From Aegilops tauschii subsp. strangulata (lineage: Eukaryota; Streptophyta; Magnoliopsida; Poales; Poaceae): 64,000 nucleotides of DNA. The translations under genes were made by a program, and so were the position numbers. The notes beneath the pieces were generated by a model, which was given only the letters and a program-made list of their open reading frames with translations, was not told the DNA's origin and ran no database searches. Location: NCBI RefSeq assembly GCF_002575655.3, contig NC_053040.3, forward strand, positions 158,659,148 to 158,723,147, read 5' to 3'. Of this stretch, positions 45,628-56,650 are shown one piece after another. How positions within the stretch are numbered: the first letter of the stretch is position 1; the number at the start of each line of letters is the position of its first letter.

Positions 45628-46000
45628 ACGTGGAGGGCTGGTTGAACAGGACCCCGTGGAGGGCTGGATGAACAGTAGCCGGTGGAGGGCTGGTTGAACA
45701 TTAGCCGATGGAGGGCTGGATGAACAGTAGCCCGTGGAGGGGTGGTTGAATAGGACCCCGTGGAGAGGGCTGGTTGAACACTAGCCGATGGAGGAGCACG
45801 CGGTGGAGGCTGGATGAACAGGAAACCATGGATGAACAGTCGCAGGTGGAGGCTGGAGGACGTCGACGGTGGATGAACAGGAGACCGTGGAGGCTGGAGG
45901 AGGTCGACGGTGGAGATGAACAGTATCCCGTGGAGTCCCGTTTTGCGGTACACCACACCCCTCCTGGTGAATAGGAGCCCTGTTTCGACCATAGCGCTCC
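45628..46000 (+). repeat. 27-bp minisatellite in CACTA-3
   Basis: Repeats of gtggagggctggatgaacagtagcc-like units, about 27 bp, clear from 45628 to 45800 (six to seven copies) and decaying to about 46000. Confidence 0.7.
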
Positions 46001-46195
46001 AACACAAGTCTGTTTCCAACGTTTTGCGGTACGCCACACCCCTCCCGATCAATAGGACCCCGTTTCGACCGTAGGAGGTCCGTTTCCTCTGTTTTGCGGT
46101 ACACCAGACCCCTTCTGATGAACAAGATCCCGTTTCGACCGTGGCCGGTCGAACACAAGGCCGTTTCCTCCATTTTGCGGTACGCTAGGCCTCGT
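45945..46195 (+). repeat. ~70-80-bp repeats with ttttgcggtac in CACTA-3
   Basis: Units holding ttttgcggtacaccacacccct and ccgtttcgaccgt recur at about 45951, 46022, 46090 and 46174. A few short frames run through them, without protein character. Confidence 0.6.
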
Positions 46196-47964
46196 TTCCA
46201 TCGCCTGTTCCGTCCAAGCCGGTTGGCTCCCGATGAACACGACGACGCATTCCATTCTGACCCAGCCGGTTGCCTCCCCATGATCACGACAACGACGCAG
46301 CTTCTCCATTCCGACCCAGCCATGTACATGAGCCTTGCTCGTACGTATGCACGAGTAGGCGTTCGAGACCCTGCCTGTATGTACGTTCGTGGCCATATTT
46401 TCTTTCTTGCACCCTGGCCGCTGTACGTACGTGTACATGCTACGTTCGTGCCTCTACTACGATACGTGCCCTTCCTTACTCGGCCACAGTTCATCGCTGC
46501 AGCCTGCAGACAGACTAATCGACCAGTATGTATGTACACGTTTGCCACCAGAATGACAATGCTACGTACGCTTCGACCAGGTGGGTACCGACTGTCAGGC
46601 ACTTCCTTGCGTGCGAAGATTTAGCTGGTGGGTCCCAGCAGTCAGGGGGAAACGTTTTTTTTCGTGAAATACGGTGGCCCGTCCGGTGGGTCCCTGCTGT
46701 CAGGTGGAGGAATAATTATTTTGCACATAATAAGGAGGCACTTCCTTGCTGCGGCTGTAGACCCAGTTGTCAGCCTCTCCACGTACAGTACTCTTCTGAC
46801 GGAAGTCGTTTGTTGACCACATTGATCACGCCGCGCCGAGAGCACCAGGGCGGTGGACGACGGCGAGGCCTAGGAAGGGGACGACACGGAGCGGAGGAAG
46901 ACGTGGCAGTGGATGCGCACGCGGAGGGGAGTACGTGGGTTGACTGCTTCAGCTGCGGTGTGAGGCTGCCATCGCCGGAGAATAATAGGAGGAGGTGTGG
47001 GTGAGTATAGAGGGATGGCATGGCCAGCGGTGGCAGCACAGCCGAACACGGGAGGCAGGAGCAGGCGGCACGACCGATGCTTGTTTGGGCGGCTGGAGCA
47101 AGAAGAACAGAGGTTGAAGAAGCACTACGGCCGTTGGATGGACATTGTACGGTCACTGGAGCAAGAATCGTTCATATTGACTAAGTTGACAAAGCCCTCC
47201 GTCCGCGTCAACTTAGTAGGCCCACAAGTCAGCCTCCCACTATGGTGGGTCCCAGCTAGCAGGGGGAGTATTCACTATTTTCTTTGTGCGTAGTAAGGAG
47301 GCACTTCCTTGCGTGCGAAGATATAGCTGGTGGGTCCGAGCTGTCAGTGGTAGTATTCATTCTTTTTGGCGTAATAAGGACACACTTCCTTGCGTGCGAA
47401 GATGTAGCTGGTAGGTCCCAGCAGTCAGGGGGAGAAAACATTATTTTTCAGGGTAAAAAGGATGCAGTTGCATGCATGCGTCCATGGGCGTGGTGCGTCC
47501 CCACTGTCAGCCTCTCATGTACAGTCATCTTCCGATGACTCTCGTTTATTGACCACGTTGACCAAACCGTGCCGAGTGCACCAAGGCCGGTGGACGACGG
47601 CGGGGCCCCAGACTGGGACGACCCGGAGATGGGGAAGACACGGCAGTGGAGTGGCAGATGGAGAGGAGTGGGAAACTTGACTGGTTCGGGTGTGCAGCAG
47701 CACTGCCGCCCACGGGAGACAGGAGCAAGAACAGAGGTTGAAGAAGGAGCACGGCTGTTGGATTAACATCCAACGGTCCAGCTGCTAGAATCATTTGTTG
47801 ATTAAATTGACAAAGCCCTGCGTACACGTCCGCTTAGTAGGCCCACAAGTCAGCCGCCAAATCCGATGGGTCCCAGCTGTCAACGGGAGGAATAGTTTTT
47901 TTCGCATAACAAGGAGGCACTTCCTTCCGTGCAAAGATACAGCCGGTGGGTCCCAGCTGTCAGG
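46196..47964 (+). repeat. long direct repeats of CACTA-3, left of TAT-B
   Basis: A phrase aaggaggcacttccttgcgtgcgaagat...ggtgggtcccagctgtcaggggga recurs near 46600, 46735, 47295, 47385 and 47910. A second phrase, ttgaccac.ttga.ca...ccgtgccgag..gtggacgacggcg, occurs near 46815 and 47550, with a copy at 55375 on the other side of TAT-B. The block 46320-46560 is rich in tacgta. No gene seen. Confidence 0.65.
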
Positions 47965-47969
47965 GGGAG
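47965..47969. other. target-site duplication GGGAG, left of TAT-B
   Basis: GGGAG precedes TGTCGTGG at 47970. The matching copy is at 55262-55266 after ...CCCCGACA. Confidence 0.85.
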
Positions 47970-48591
47970 TGTCGTGGAATTGTCACGGCAGATGTCCTAG
48001 TGTCAGGACTTAGTCGCGAGGCCAGCGCATCTATGTGGTAGCTTGAGAGGGGTTGATTGGGATGAGAGACGCAGGGTGGTTCAACGCACAAGACAAGGGT
48101 TTAGACAGCTTCGGGCCCCGGGAAACATCATCCGGTAATAGCCCTACATGTTGTTTGAGGCTAGGTCTCATTATGCTCATGAGAGAGTCGCCGGTAAGCC
48201 GGCTCTTTGTGTCTAGCCTTAGAGATTGTTTCTTGTTGCTTGTCCCTCTTTCGGGGTGCCCTGCCCCTCCTTATATAAGTTAGAGGGGCGGGTTACATGT
48301 GGAGTCCTAGTAGGACTAGGACTAGTCTATCTTCTCTTACAAGTTAATTACAAGTCCGGGTCTTGTTTCCTTGTAAAGGAAATATTCGTCATCCCTTTCC
48401 TCTTAATCCGACTCATCATAACATGAGCCGGCCTTCTGGGCTTTGAGCCTTGTTGTCCATCTGACCCGCCCGCCGGGTTACTAATGAGTCGCCAAGATCG
48501 GGCAGGTTATCTGTGAATCGCCAAGCTTCGGGCGGGTCACCAGTGAGTCGCCAATTCCGGCCGGGTCATACCGCGGGATATATCCCCGACA
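47970..48591 (-). mobile_element. 3' LTR of TAT-B
   Basis: 622 bp. On the minus strand it reads TGTCGGGGATATATCCC...CCACGACA. A minus-strand TATATAA box is at 48271-48277. It is followed (plus direction) by the inverted polypurine tract. Confidence 0.88.
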
Positions 48592-48610
48592 TTAGCCCCC
48601 AGTTTAATTT
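48592..48610 (-). other. polypurine tract of TAT-B
   Basis: Minus strand aaattaaactgggggctaa next to the 3' LTR, the same sequence as at 18789-18806 in TAT-A. Confidence 0.65.
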
Positions 48611-49190
48611 GGATTTATCCATGTTAAACTGATCCTGTAAAATAAACACAAGAACAAACTTGATAGGTTGTGCTTCGGGTTAAATTTTGTAAGCCGGCAC
48701 CTGATCATCTTTAAATCCTTGTCATTTCTTTCTTAATACATGCCCATGAACTCATAGAAAATCTCCTTTAGTAGATATGTTCAAACTTTGTGAATGCAAA
48801 AAATCCAGATACTTCTTTTGAGAAATCCGGGTCAATAGGCCAGCTTCAGAGTCAATTTGCTGACATTGGTCTCTTGTAGAGAAATATTGTAAGAAACAAT
48901 CCACTTGAATCGGCTTTCAATGCTCTGACTTGGTAAAAATATTGGTCTTCAAATATTCAACTTATATTCATCCGGCTTAAAGATATAAAACTTGCCGGTT
49001 TATGAGTACCAAAATTGCCGGATTATAAATAGATGATGTCAAGTCATAATTGTCGCCGACTCCGGTTTATGATTGTTAATGACGCCGGTTTACAGACACA
49101 GGGTCATAATGATTGGTGACACCGGATCAATCTGGTTTTGCTCAAAACAGAGAAATTGAAGATATTTCTTTGATAATAATATAATACCTG
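48611..49190 (-). other. TAT-B interior next to the polypurine tract
   Basis: AT-rich DNA with several ccggttta/ccggcttta phrases at 48960-49130 that correspond to the inverted aatcatgaaccggcg repeats of TAT-A. No gene. Confidence 0.5.
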
Positions 49191-49870
49191 TAGCCCCCAA
49201 GTCTTGAGCAGAACAAAGCGATGGCTTAAGACTTGCTTCAATATGAATACTGCCACTTTGAAGAAATCCATGTTGTTCCTCCCAATCACTAGTAAAAACT
49301 GAATATTCCATATTATGTAGCCCCCAAGTGCCGGGTTGTCATGCTTGCAGCAACCTGGGACTTGTAATTGCCTGATTCTCAAAAACTTCAACCAGTGTAG
49401 CCCCCAAGGGCCGGGTCATTATGCAATAATGAGCAGGGACTTTATAAATATGATCATGTAAATTTGAACAGCAATGTGTAGCCCCCAAGGGCCAGCTTAG
49501 TAAGATAATACTGAGCTGGGACTTTTCATTGAAAATAATCATATGATGTAACCCTCACCATGGGGCTTGAACCCACGTCCACAAGGTTAAGAGCTTTGTG
49601 CTTTACCAACTAAACAGTGGATCCTTCAATATAATGGATTAAGACTTATGTACTTTGAATTGTTGACAGGAGCAATTGGTAGCCCCCAAGGGCCGGTTTA
49701 TCATAATATGATAAGTCGGGTCTTCAACAAGGCCAAAAAAAGTAATCTTGCATTAGCCCCCAAGTGCCATGGTGCATGCTGGCAGTGACATGGGACTTGC
49801 ACATTTGATGTAATCTCAATTTGAATAATGTAGCCCCCAAGTGCCAGGTTGTAAGCCTGCAGCGACTCGG
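49190..49870 (-). repeat. 'agcccccaag' module array of TAT-B
   Basis: tagcccccaagggccgg or tagcccccaagtgcc recurs at about 49192, 49319, 49400, 49480, 49680, 49755 and 49832. Each is followed 30-50 bp later by a gggact phrase, giving units of ~75-130 bp. In TAT-A the inverted module (cttgggggcta) is present in fewer copies, and in the pol-bearing TAT it lies in an intron of the accessory gene. Confidence 0.75.
49551..49625 (-). tRNA. tRNA-Lys(CUU)-like sequence, probably a pseudogene
   Basis: The minus strand reads a D-arm-like gtttagttggtaaagc, an anticodon arm caaag-ctcttaa-ccttg with anticodon CTT (plus positions 49589-49591), then gtgggttcaagcccca, a T-arm with a B-box-like ggttcaagcc. 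The anticodon stem has one mismatch, and the acceptor stem around ggatccac / ggtgaggg pairs only in part. There is no long spacer or intron. Compared with TAT-A, which lacks it, the ~100 bp around it looks inserted between gggactt and gacaggagca. It may be a tRNA pseudogene or the head of a truncated SINE. Confidence 0.55.
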
Positions 49871-51640
49871 GACTATTCCTTCCATTGTAGAATAAATCAT
49901 ATCCATTGATAAAATAATAGCCATTGCGCTGAAGTGACTTTGAAAACCTCAATCATAATATTAGTTTCTGATAACCATAATAAAAATCCAACCATGTTGG
50001 CTATTAAAGATCTGACTAACCCGGTTTGAAAACCTCAATCATTCAAATCATAATGAAAATCTAGTCAAGTTTGGCTATTTAAAGATTCCAAATACCTTAT
50101 CTCTTGACAAGTAAATCCGGAGTTTAAATACCCGGCGGCTCTTGGCTGATGGCGATTTATTACGCCTCCATTGTAAGCCGGAATTTTTACAACCCGGCGA
50201 CTTATAGCCTTTGAGAAAACCAAGAATTGATAACCCTTTAGAGACACCAATTTCAATCTTTGATGATGGGCTTGAACTTAATCATTTATGTAAGTCATAG
50301 CCCTGTAAATCCTGCACAGAGTTCAAACAACATATGCCCTGGCGACTTAACGTTAAAAGCCAGGGCGGGTAACCACCCAAATGTAGTCTTATCCTGCACA
50401 CAAGTAGATCACAAGATCCCTTGGCGGTTTACCGCAGGGCGGGTCATAATATCTCACATATAACCACTGTGATATTGAATTTGTACTGCCGGTTTACGTG
50501 ACCTGTGCAGTAAGGGTGATAACCCGATCCTTAGAAGCCAATGCTTCCACATAGATGATGATTGTCATAAGGTGGCGATTTATCATCGAAAATCAAGCCG
50601 GGTTAAATAGCAACCACTCATATACACTTCAGATATGAAAAAAGAGCTTCAAATAAAATCCAAAAATTGTTTGCAAAAAGAGACTTCGAAAAATTTTGAG
50701 GCTTCTGATTCGAATACGATCAGAAAACCATCCCAAAGGGGTTAAGCTAAGATTCGAATACGATCATATAGCCCCCAGTGGCTTTGGCGTTGCCGATCAA
50801 GAGGGTACCGACAGCTATGTTCTCTTTGGTTCGAATACGACCTATGTTTGAACAGGAAGCCCCCAAATGACCTTGAGAGTTGTTTAACGACGCTGATTCG
50901 AATACGATCCACGTCGGTTCCCAAAGGGGGTAGAGCTATGGTTCAAATATGACCAAGAAACTCCCCAATGAGCTCGGCAGTGTGCCGATCAAAAGGGTAT
51001 CGACAGCTATGTTCTCTTTGGTTCGAATACGACCTATGTTTGAACAGGAAGCCCCCTGGTGATCATGAGAATATTTAACAACTCTGATTCGAATACGATC
51101 AGGGTCACACCAAAAGGGTTAAGCTAAATTCAAATACGATCAGCTCCCAATGGTCATTAAAGCAGGGTACCTATATTTGAGTTGTGCTTTGTAACAGACT
51201 CTCTTTGGTCCCTTTAATTTTTACTGAGAACTCGAACTTTGCGAGAGATAACCTCTTTTTAAACCGGAAATTTGTAAACCGGATATTAAGAGCTTCAAAG
51301 CTTTATAAGATACAAATTTACCTTGAGCCGGACGATTGAACCGGATTTGAGAGCTTCAAAACTTTGCGGGAGAAAGATATCTCTTGAACCGGATTTTAAA
51401 CCGGAATCTTTATTTGAACCGGCAATTTTTTGACGGCCTTTAAAGTTTCATCAATATGGTAGCAGCCTCCGGAACCGGGTTATCATTCCTTCCAACGACC
51501 CGGGGTTCCCGAGTCATGTCACTGTAGCCCCCGAGTCTCAAGATGACTCGAGGAGTTGGCTTGAGATTCTCCATATTTAACCGTGATATAAACCGGCATA
51601 ACTTGTATATCATTGGTGTCGATAACACGATGTGTATCCA
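49871..51640 (-). other. TAT-B interior: palindromes and 'gaatacga' repeats
   Basis: Contains the ttggcggtttaccgcagggcgggtca phrase near 50420. About eight copies of (t)tcgaatacga(t)c with tttgaacaggaagccccc lie between 50700 and 51140, with a ctctctttggtcc phrase near 51200. ccggattttaaaccgg palindromes lie at 51255-51430. No gene. Confidence 0.55.
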
Positions 51641-54620
51641 CAGAAGGTTAAGGTGACTGCGGCGGGTTATAAATGATCCGTATGAGCTGTGTCAGCAACT
51701 CGGCCAATGGTTCCTTCCAACTGGCTGTTTGAAGTTTAACCAAACTGTAGTGACGGCGACTCGTGCACCTGCCCATTGAACCATCCAGTGCAGACGACGG
51801 CCGATAATATATGATAATTTGCCTCCAGTTTGTTGGAAGAAAACCGGGCTTCCCAAGTAGTGACTTGCTCATAATCAATAAACAACTCATCCAGCCAAGT
51901 GCGGCCTGGTGTGTTGACGTAGATCAGGCCGCGAGAGACGGACGGTAAAGACGATCGTAACATCAGAGGCAGCACAGACAGATGAGTCGGCCGTGGCGTT
52001 GTAAACCGGTGCGGACGGGTGAGTTGTCCTCCTTGTTGTAAGCTGGCGTGGTCGCGAGAGGCGGCCACGGCGTTGTAAGCCGGTGCGAGGGTCCGTTGAA
52101 TAACGAAGACCACCTGTGCCAAAAGATGTTGGCATGCCTCCATCTCCGCAGTATAATATCACTTTTTGTCATAAATAATTGCCCTGTATAAGCAATATTG
52201 CAGACCAAGGCAAACATAAACTATTCTTTGACAAAAATAATATGTACTAAAAATATATTTTAGATGGATATCACCTGATGTGTTTAGGCCGAAAATAATC
52301 CGCCATGAAGTTGATGATCACTAAGTGAAACTGGAACCTTTCACGGGTGAATCGGCCGTGGGAGCAGACAGATAAACCGGCCACGGTGTTTGTGAGCCGG
52401 TGCGGACGAGCAAGTTGTCCTCCGCGTTGTAAGCCGGTGCGGACGCGTGAACCGGCCGTGAGGGCGAACGGGCAAGTCGTCCGCGGTGTTGTAAGGCGGT
52501 GCGGACGCGCAAGTCGGCCGGCGCATTGATGTAATCCGGATCATGACACGCCAGTCCGTGAAGCCGCGTGGTACCGCCGAACGTGCCTCCGTGGCATAAC
52601 ACCACTTTGTATGAATGATTCTCCGGATTCGCCTCGACGATAGAAGATCTTTAAGTAGTGCCCGTAGATAACTTCTCAATATAATTGTTGAATAGTCATT
52701 TGGTCCTTATATGCATGCTAAGGATATTTGCGCTTATCCTCGCGAAGACTCCCCAAGACGCTGCCACTTTCCTCTCCTCATTAGCAGCAATTGGCCATTG
52801 TATTAGGGCATGACAATAACAGAGGCGAGGCTTAGTTTTAATGTGGCCTCCAGCAGTAGCGACTCCGCGATGCGTCAGAACGGTGGCTCGGAACGGCGAC
52901 TCAAAGACAAGGGCGGCTCAAAAGTACAGACTGGCAGCTCGGGGCCTCTGATCTCACACGCTCCCCTGCCGGCTTTCGAGGGGGGCGCCGACGATTTGGC
53001 AAGGCGGCGACGGCGGCTTTGACGCGGAGCTGCGGCCCACAGCAGTGGAAGTGAAGACGGAGGCGAGCAGTCTAGTTGGGCCGGCTCAGTGCGGCTGCGG
53101 GTGAAGAGGCCCCTGGCGACTTCAAGGCGTCTGCCACAGCGGCGGATTGGAGAGGCGCAGACGCGGCCGGTTTAGCTCGGCCACGAGGTGGTGGCTTGCG
53201 GAGCTGGTGTGTGACTGTGGCGGCGAGGCCAGCTGGACTGCGGCTCAAGTGGTGAGGTCAACCACGGGTGGGTCAGTACGAGGCCCGCCGGCGGAGATGG
53301 CGGCTCGAGACGGTGCAAAGCGGGGATGGGTGACGAACTGGCGAAGGCAGCGCGTCAAGCCGGCCACGGCGGCTCGGCGGCGGCGGCAGGTTGCAAGAGA
53401 GGCAACCACTGTGTGGCCAGCGACTTTGCCATACGGCGATGGCGATTTGACGCGGATGTTGAGCGCGGCTGAAGCCGAAGGGCTCCGGCGACTCGTGAAG
53501 AGGCAGCTTTTGGTGGCAACGGCCGTGAGGCCGTGGTGACTCAGCCCGGAGGCGGAGACATGCCGACGGCTTGACGGTGGCTGGTTCGAGCGTCAGACGG
53601 CGGCGAGGTGACCCGAAGCAAAAGTCGGGGCGGCTCAGTAGAGACAGCGGCTCGAGGCCTACTCCAGCTGTGACATTTCTGTAGATGATATGAGTCTGGC
53701 AAGATCAACTTTCAGCACGGACATCTTGGCGATTTAGAGTGAGGCCAGTGCTGAGACCTGCGGCAGTCGCGTATGACGGGCGGGTCTGAGCGGACAAGTG
53801 AGGCAAAAGCGCGGCCGTGTGCTGGCAAGGGGAGAAGTACGATTTGGTGCCGGGTCTTCCTCCAGTTTGTAACTTGATGAACATAAATCAGCTAGTGGCT
53901 TATACCAAAGGCCACATGATCCTGAACTTTGGCTGTCTCTGCACGCATTATGTGCGTTCTCTGATTGATGAGCTGTGATGAGTAGCATAGCTCTAGTCCT
54001 TCCCGTGTACAGGCAGCGCAGGGATCCAAAGAACTATAGTTAAAATATTATTTTTGATTGTTTAGGCCATCGCGTCCTAGGGAGCAGCAACTACCAGAAT
54101 CAATCATAGAAGGAAAAAATCATCCCCCGAACTTGATCCGGACCCGGACAAGAGAAACATCAAACCCTGTCAGTTTCGGCGGGTTGAACTTTGCGCCCGA
54201 TCTAATCTTGTCTACGTCTTTGACTTACAACACCAGCGTTATTCTCGATGCCCCCAATCTCCTCTTTTGATCTTTGTACTCTCAGCTCCTGGCATCTTGC
54301 AGCAGAACATCAAGATCGATCTGGCTTAGATCTCTTAATTGTACAGGAAACAAACGCCTGTCGGTCTCGGCGGACCGCAGGACGGCGACAGCGAATATAC
54401 ATAAGCCCAGCGATCCTAATTCTTCTTGAACTTTAATCTCGTGCTATCCACTCAAAAATTTAATCACGACTCAATGATGAACTTTACCGGCTCTGCCCAA
54501 AGTTATCCTATGCCGGGTTATCCTGCGAGCCTCCTCTTCTAGTCAACTGCGAGCTTCTCGATCCATATGAGAGATCCCTTCAAGAACTCAACACCACCGT
54601 ACGCAGGCCCCACCCACAGG
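51641..54620 (-). other. TAT-B interior, GC-rich half near the primer site
   Basis: gttgtaagccggtgcggacg units recur at about 52004, 52075, 52390, 52426 and 52491, matching the inverted tttacaacgcc..cgtccgc repeats in TAT-A. 52830-53660 is G-rich with many ggcggc and ggctc phrases and random open frames. 54060-54600 is a 5' untranslated-like leader. No retroviral domain found. Confidence 0.55.
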
Positions 54621-54638
54621 CCCCACGCTGGGCGCCAA
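54621..54638 (-). other. primer-binding site of TAT-B
   Basis: The minus strand reads ttggcgcccagcgtgggg immediately inside the 5' LTR end, close to the TAT-A primer site (tggcgcccaccgtgggg). Confidence 0.65.
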
Positions 54639-54639
54639 A

Positions 54640-55261
54640 TGTCGTGGAATTTTCACGGCAGATGTCCTAGTGTCAGGACTTAGTCGCGAGGCCAGCGCAT
54701 CTATGTGGTAGCTTGAGAGGGGTTGATTGGGATGAGAGACGCAGGGCGGTTCAACGCACAAGACAAGGGTTTAGACAGCTTCGGGCCCCGGGAAACATCA
54801 TCCGGTAATAGCCCTACATGCTGATTGAGGCTAGGTCTCATTATGCTCATGAGAGGGTCACCGGTAAGCCGGCTCTTTGTGTCTAGCCTTAGAGATTGTT
54901 TCTTGTTGCTTGTCCCTCTTTCGGGGTGCCCTGCCCCTCCTTATATAAGTTAGAGGGGCGGGTTACATGTGGAGTCCTAGTAGGACTAGGACTAGTCTAT
55001 CTTCTCTTACAAGTTAATTACAAGTCCGGGTCTTGTTTCCTTGTAAAGGAAATATTCGTCATCCCTTTCCTCTTAATCCGGCCCATCATAACATGAGCCG
55101 GCCTTCCGGGCTTTGAGCCTTGTTGTCCATCTGACCCGCCCGCCGGGTTACTAATGAGTCGCCAAGATCGGGCAGGTTATCTGTGAATCGCCAAGCTTCG
55201 GGCGGGTCACCAGTGAGTCGCCAATTCCGGCCGGGTCATACCGCGGGATATATCCCCGACA
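54640..55261 (-). mobile_element. 5' LTR of TAT-B
   Basis: 622 bp, nearly identical to 47970-48591. Differences seen include gaattttcac against gaattgtcac, and ctgattgagg against ttgtttgagg. TATA box on the minus strand at 54941-54947. Followed by GGGAG at 55262-55266. Confidence 0.88.
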
Positions 55262-56650
55262 GGGAGGAAACATTTTTTCCAGCTTAATAAGGAGGAACTT
55301 TCCTTGCGTGCGACCCTGGACCTCGTGGGTCCCAGCCGTCAGGCTCTCCAGTCCTCTTCCGATGACTCTCGTTGTTGACCACGCCGCGCCGAGCGCAGCG
55401 AGGCAGTGGACGACGGCGAGGCCCCGGACGGGAACGACCCGGAGATGGGAAGACGCGGTAGTGGAGTCGCATATTGGGAGGAGTACAAGGGTTATAACTG
55501 GTTCTGGTGCAGCGTGGGGCTGCAGTCGGTGGAGAATAACAGGAGGTGTGGAGGGGTGGAGGGATAGCCTGGCGGGCGGTGGGGTAGCGCGTCGCAGCGA
55601 GGCGTGCTAAGCAGAGCCGCTAGCCGTTGGAGGTCGGACCAGGCGGTCCCGGCGACGCTGGAGGAAGAAGACAAGAGATTTAAGGTGCATGTCGGCCATT
55701 GGATATAAATCCAATGGCTGTGGATGTCATAATCATTTGTTGACCAAGTTGACAACTCCCTACATAGGCTTCGACCTATTGTCCCACATGCCAGCCTCCA
55801 AAAATGTGGTATATATTTAACCCATGTTTTTTCTAGAATGTACAGTCCATTTGGTGGGCTGGGTGAACAAATAATTTCGCGTCAATGCGGCCCATTTAAT
55901 ATTTTCTAAGAAATCCCAGCCCATTTGCACTTTCTTGAAATACACGAATTAGCTGGGCTCGTTCTATATATAATGTTAGGTTAGAAGGAGCAATTAATAT
56001 AAAAAATAAACCATTGAGACACATTTTATATATATATAATTAACAAATTAGCGAGTTATTGCTCAAAATAAAAATGAGCGCGTTATTATTACGTTGGTCC
56101 TTAAAATCTTTGGAAGCTTTTGTACGCAATCACCAGGATTTTGCTACCTGTGAGTCAAAAACAACCAGGATTTCCCTTGCCAACTTCTGTTAAACATTTA
56201 CTTTTATAAGTTAATAACACGTGGGATGTTTTTATAATGTATATATAAGTCTCTATAAAATATACAATAACAGTAATAATATAAATATATATAATGTGGT
56301 TAGAAGGGAAAACATAAATTGGACACAACATTATTATTCTTTTATATAGATAAATTTAACAGAGATCTGCGTTTTATTAAGAAAATACATTGGGCTGCCG
56401 ATCTTTAAGAAAAAGTAAGACCTACGCTGGGAGGCCCATAGGCCGGTATGGACCTCAAAAAATAAGTTGAAACCATTGCCTCCGTATGTCGTGGGCTAGG
56501 CATACCTAGGCCTAGGTGATACTTGTTCGCCCTCTGGAAAAAATGATAGTACCAGCTAGATCCCCGAGCCAACTGGATTAAAGAGGGGGCCGACGGCCCG
56601 ACTGAAGAAGCACATCAGATGCAATTTTTTTTCTTCAGTGGATGGCTCTC
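55262..56650 (+). other. CACTA-3 DNA right of TAT-B, then AT-rich tract
   Basis: 55262-55790 continues the CACTA-3 direct repeats (aataaggaggaactttccttgcgtgcg and ttgaccacgccgcgccgag). 55800-56640 is AT-rich with short phrases such as agcccatttgcac and tatatataat, without a gene or clear repeat. The terminus of CACTA-3 is not visible. Confidence 0.5.

Larger units (their letters stand above)
47970..55261 (-). mobile_element. TAT-B, complete non-autonomous TAT/Grande-type LTR retrotransposon
   Basis: A 7,292-bp element on the minus strand, flanked by perfect GGGAG duplications, with two 622-bp LTRs, a primer site and a polypurine tract. The interior has no gag-pol. The LTR family equals that of TAT-A (shared gacaattccacgaca end, ggcagatgtcctagtgtcaggac and tatccc blocks). 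By eye the two LTRs differ at about nine positions, indicating a fairly recent insertion. A tRNA-Lys-like segment at 49551-49625 is absent from the same place in TAT-A. Confidence 0.9.
44965..56650 (+). mobile_element. CACTA-3, third CACTA element, right end not seen
   Basis: Starts CACTACAAAAAAAAGACATATCC at 44965 after TAG at 44962-44964 in the Athila LTR. Subterminal DNA (ttctgtcat, catgacagaaa) follows, then minisatellites and long direct repeats. TAT-B is inserted at 47970-55261. The CACTA-type repeats continue at 55262-55790, beyond TAT-B, which shows they were one piece. No transposase is visible. The right terminus is not in view; the Tekay-type LTR begins at 56651, so CACTA-3 may have been cut or entered there. 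Confidence 0.65.

Noticed and set aside
45414..46624. Long frames in the CACTA-3 minisatellites
   Set aside because: Several frames are open at once in tandem repeats, with no conserved protein character.
53147..53539. A 130-codon Arg/Ala-rich frame in TAT-B
   Set aside because: G-rich repetitive DNA with overlapping frames; no match to gag or any domain.
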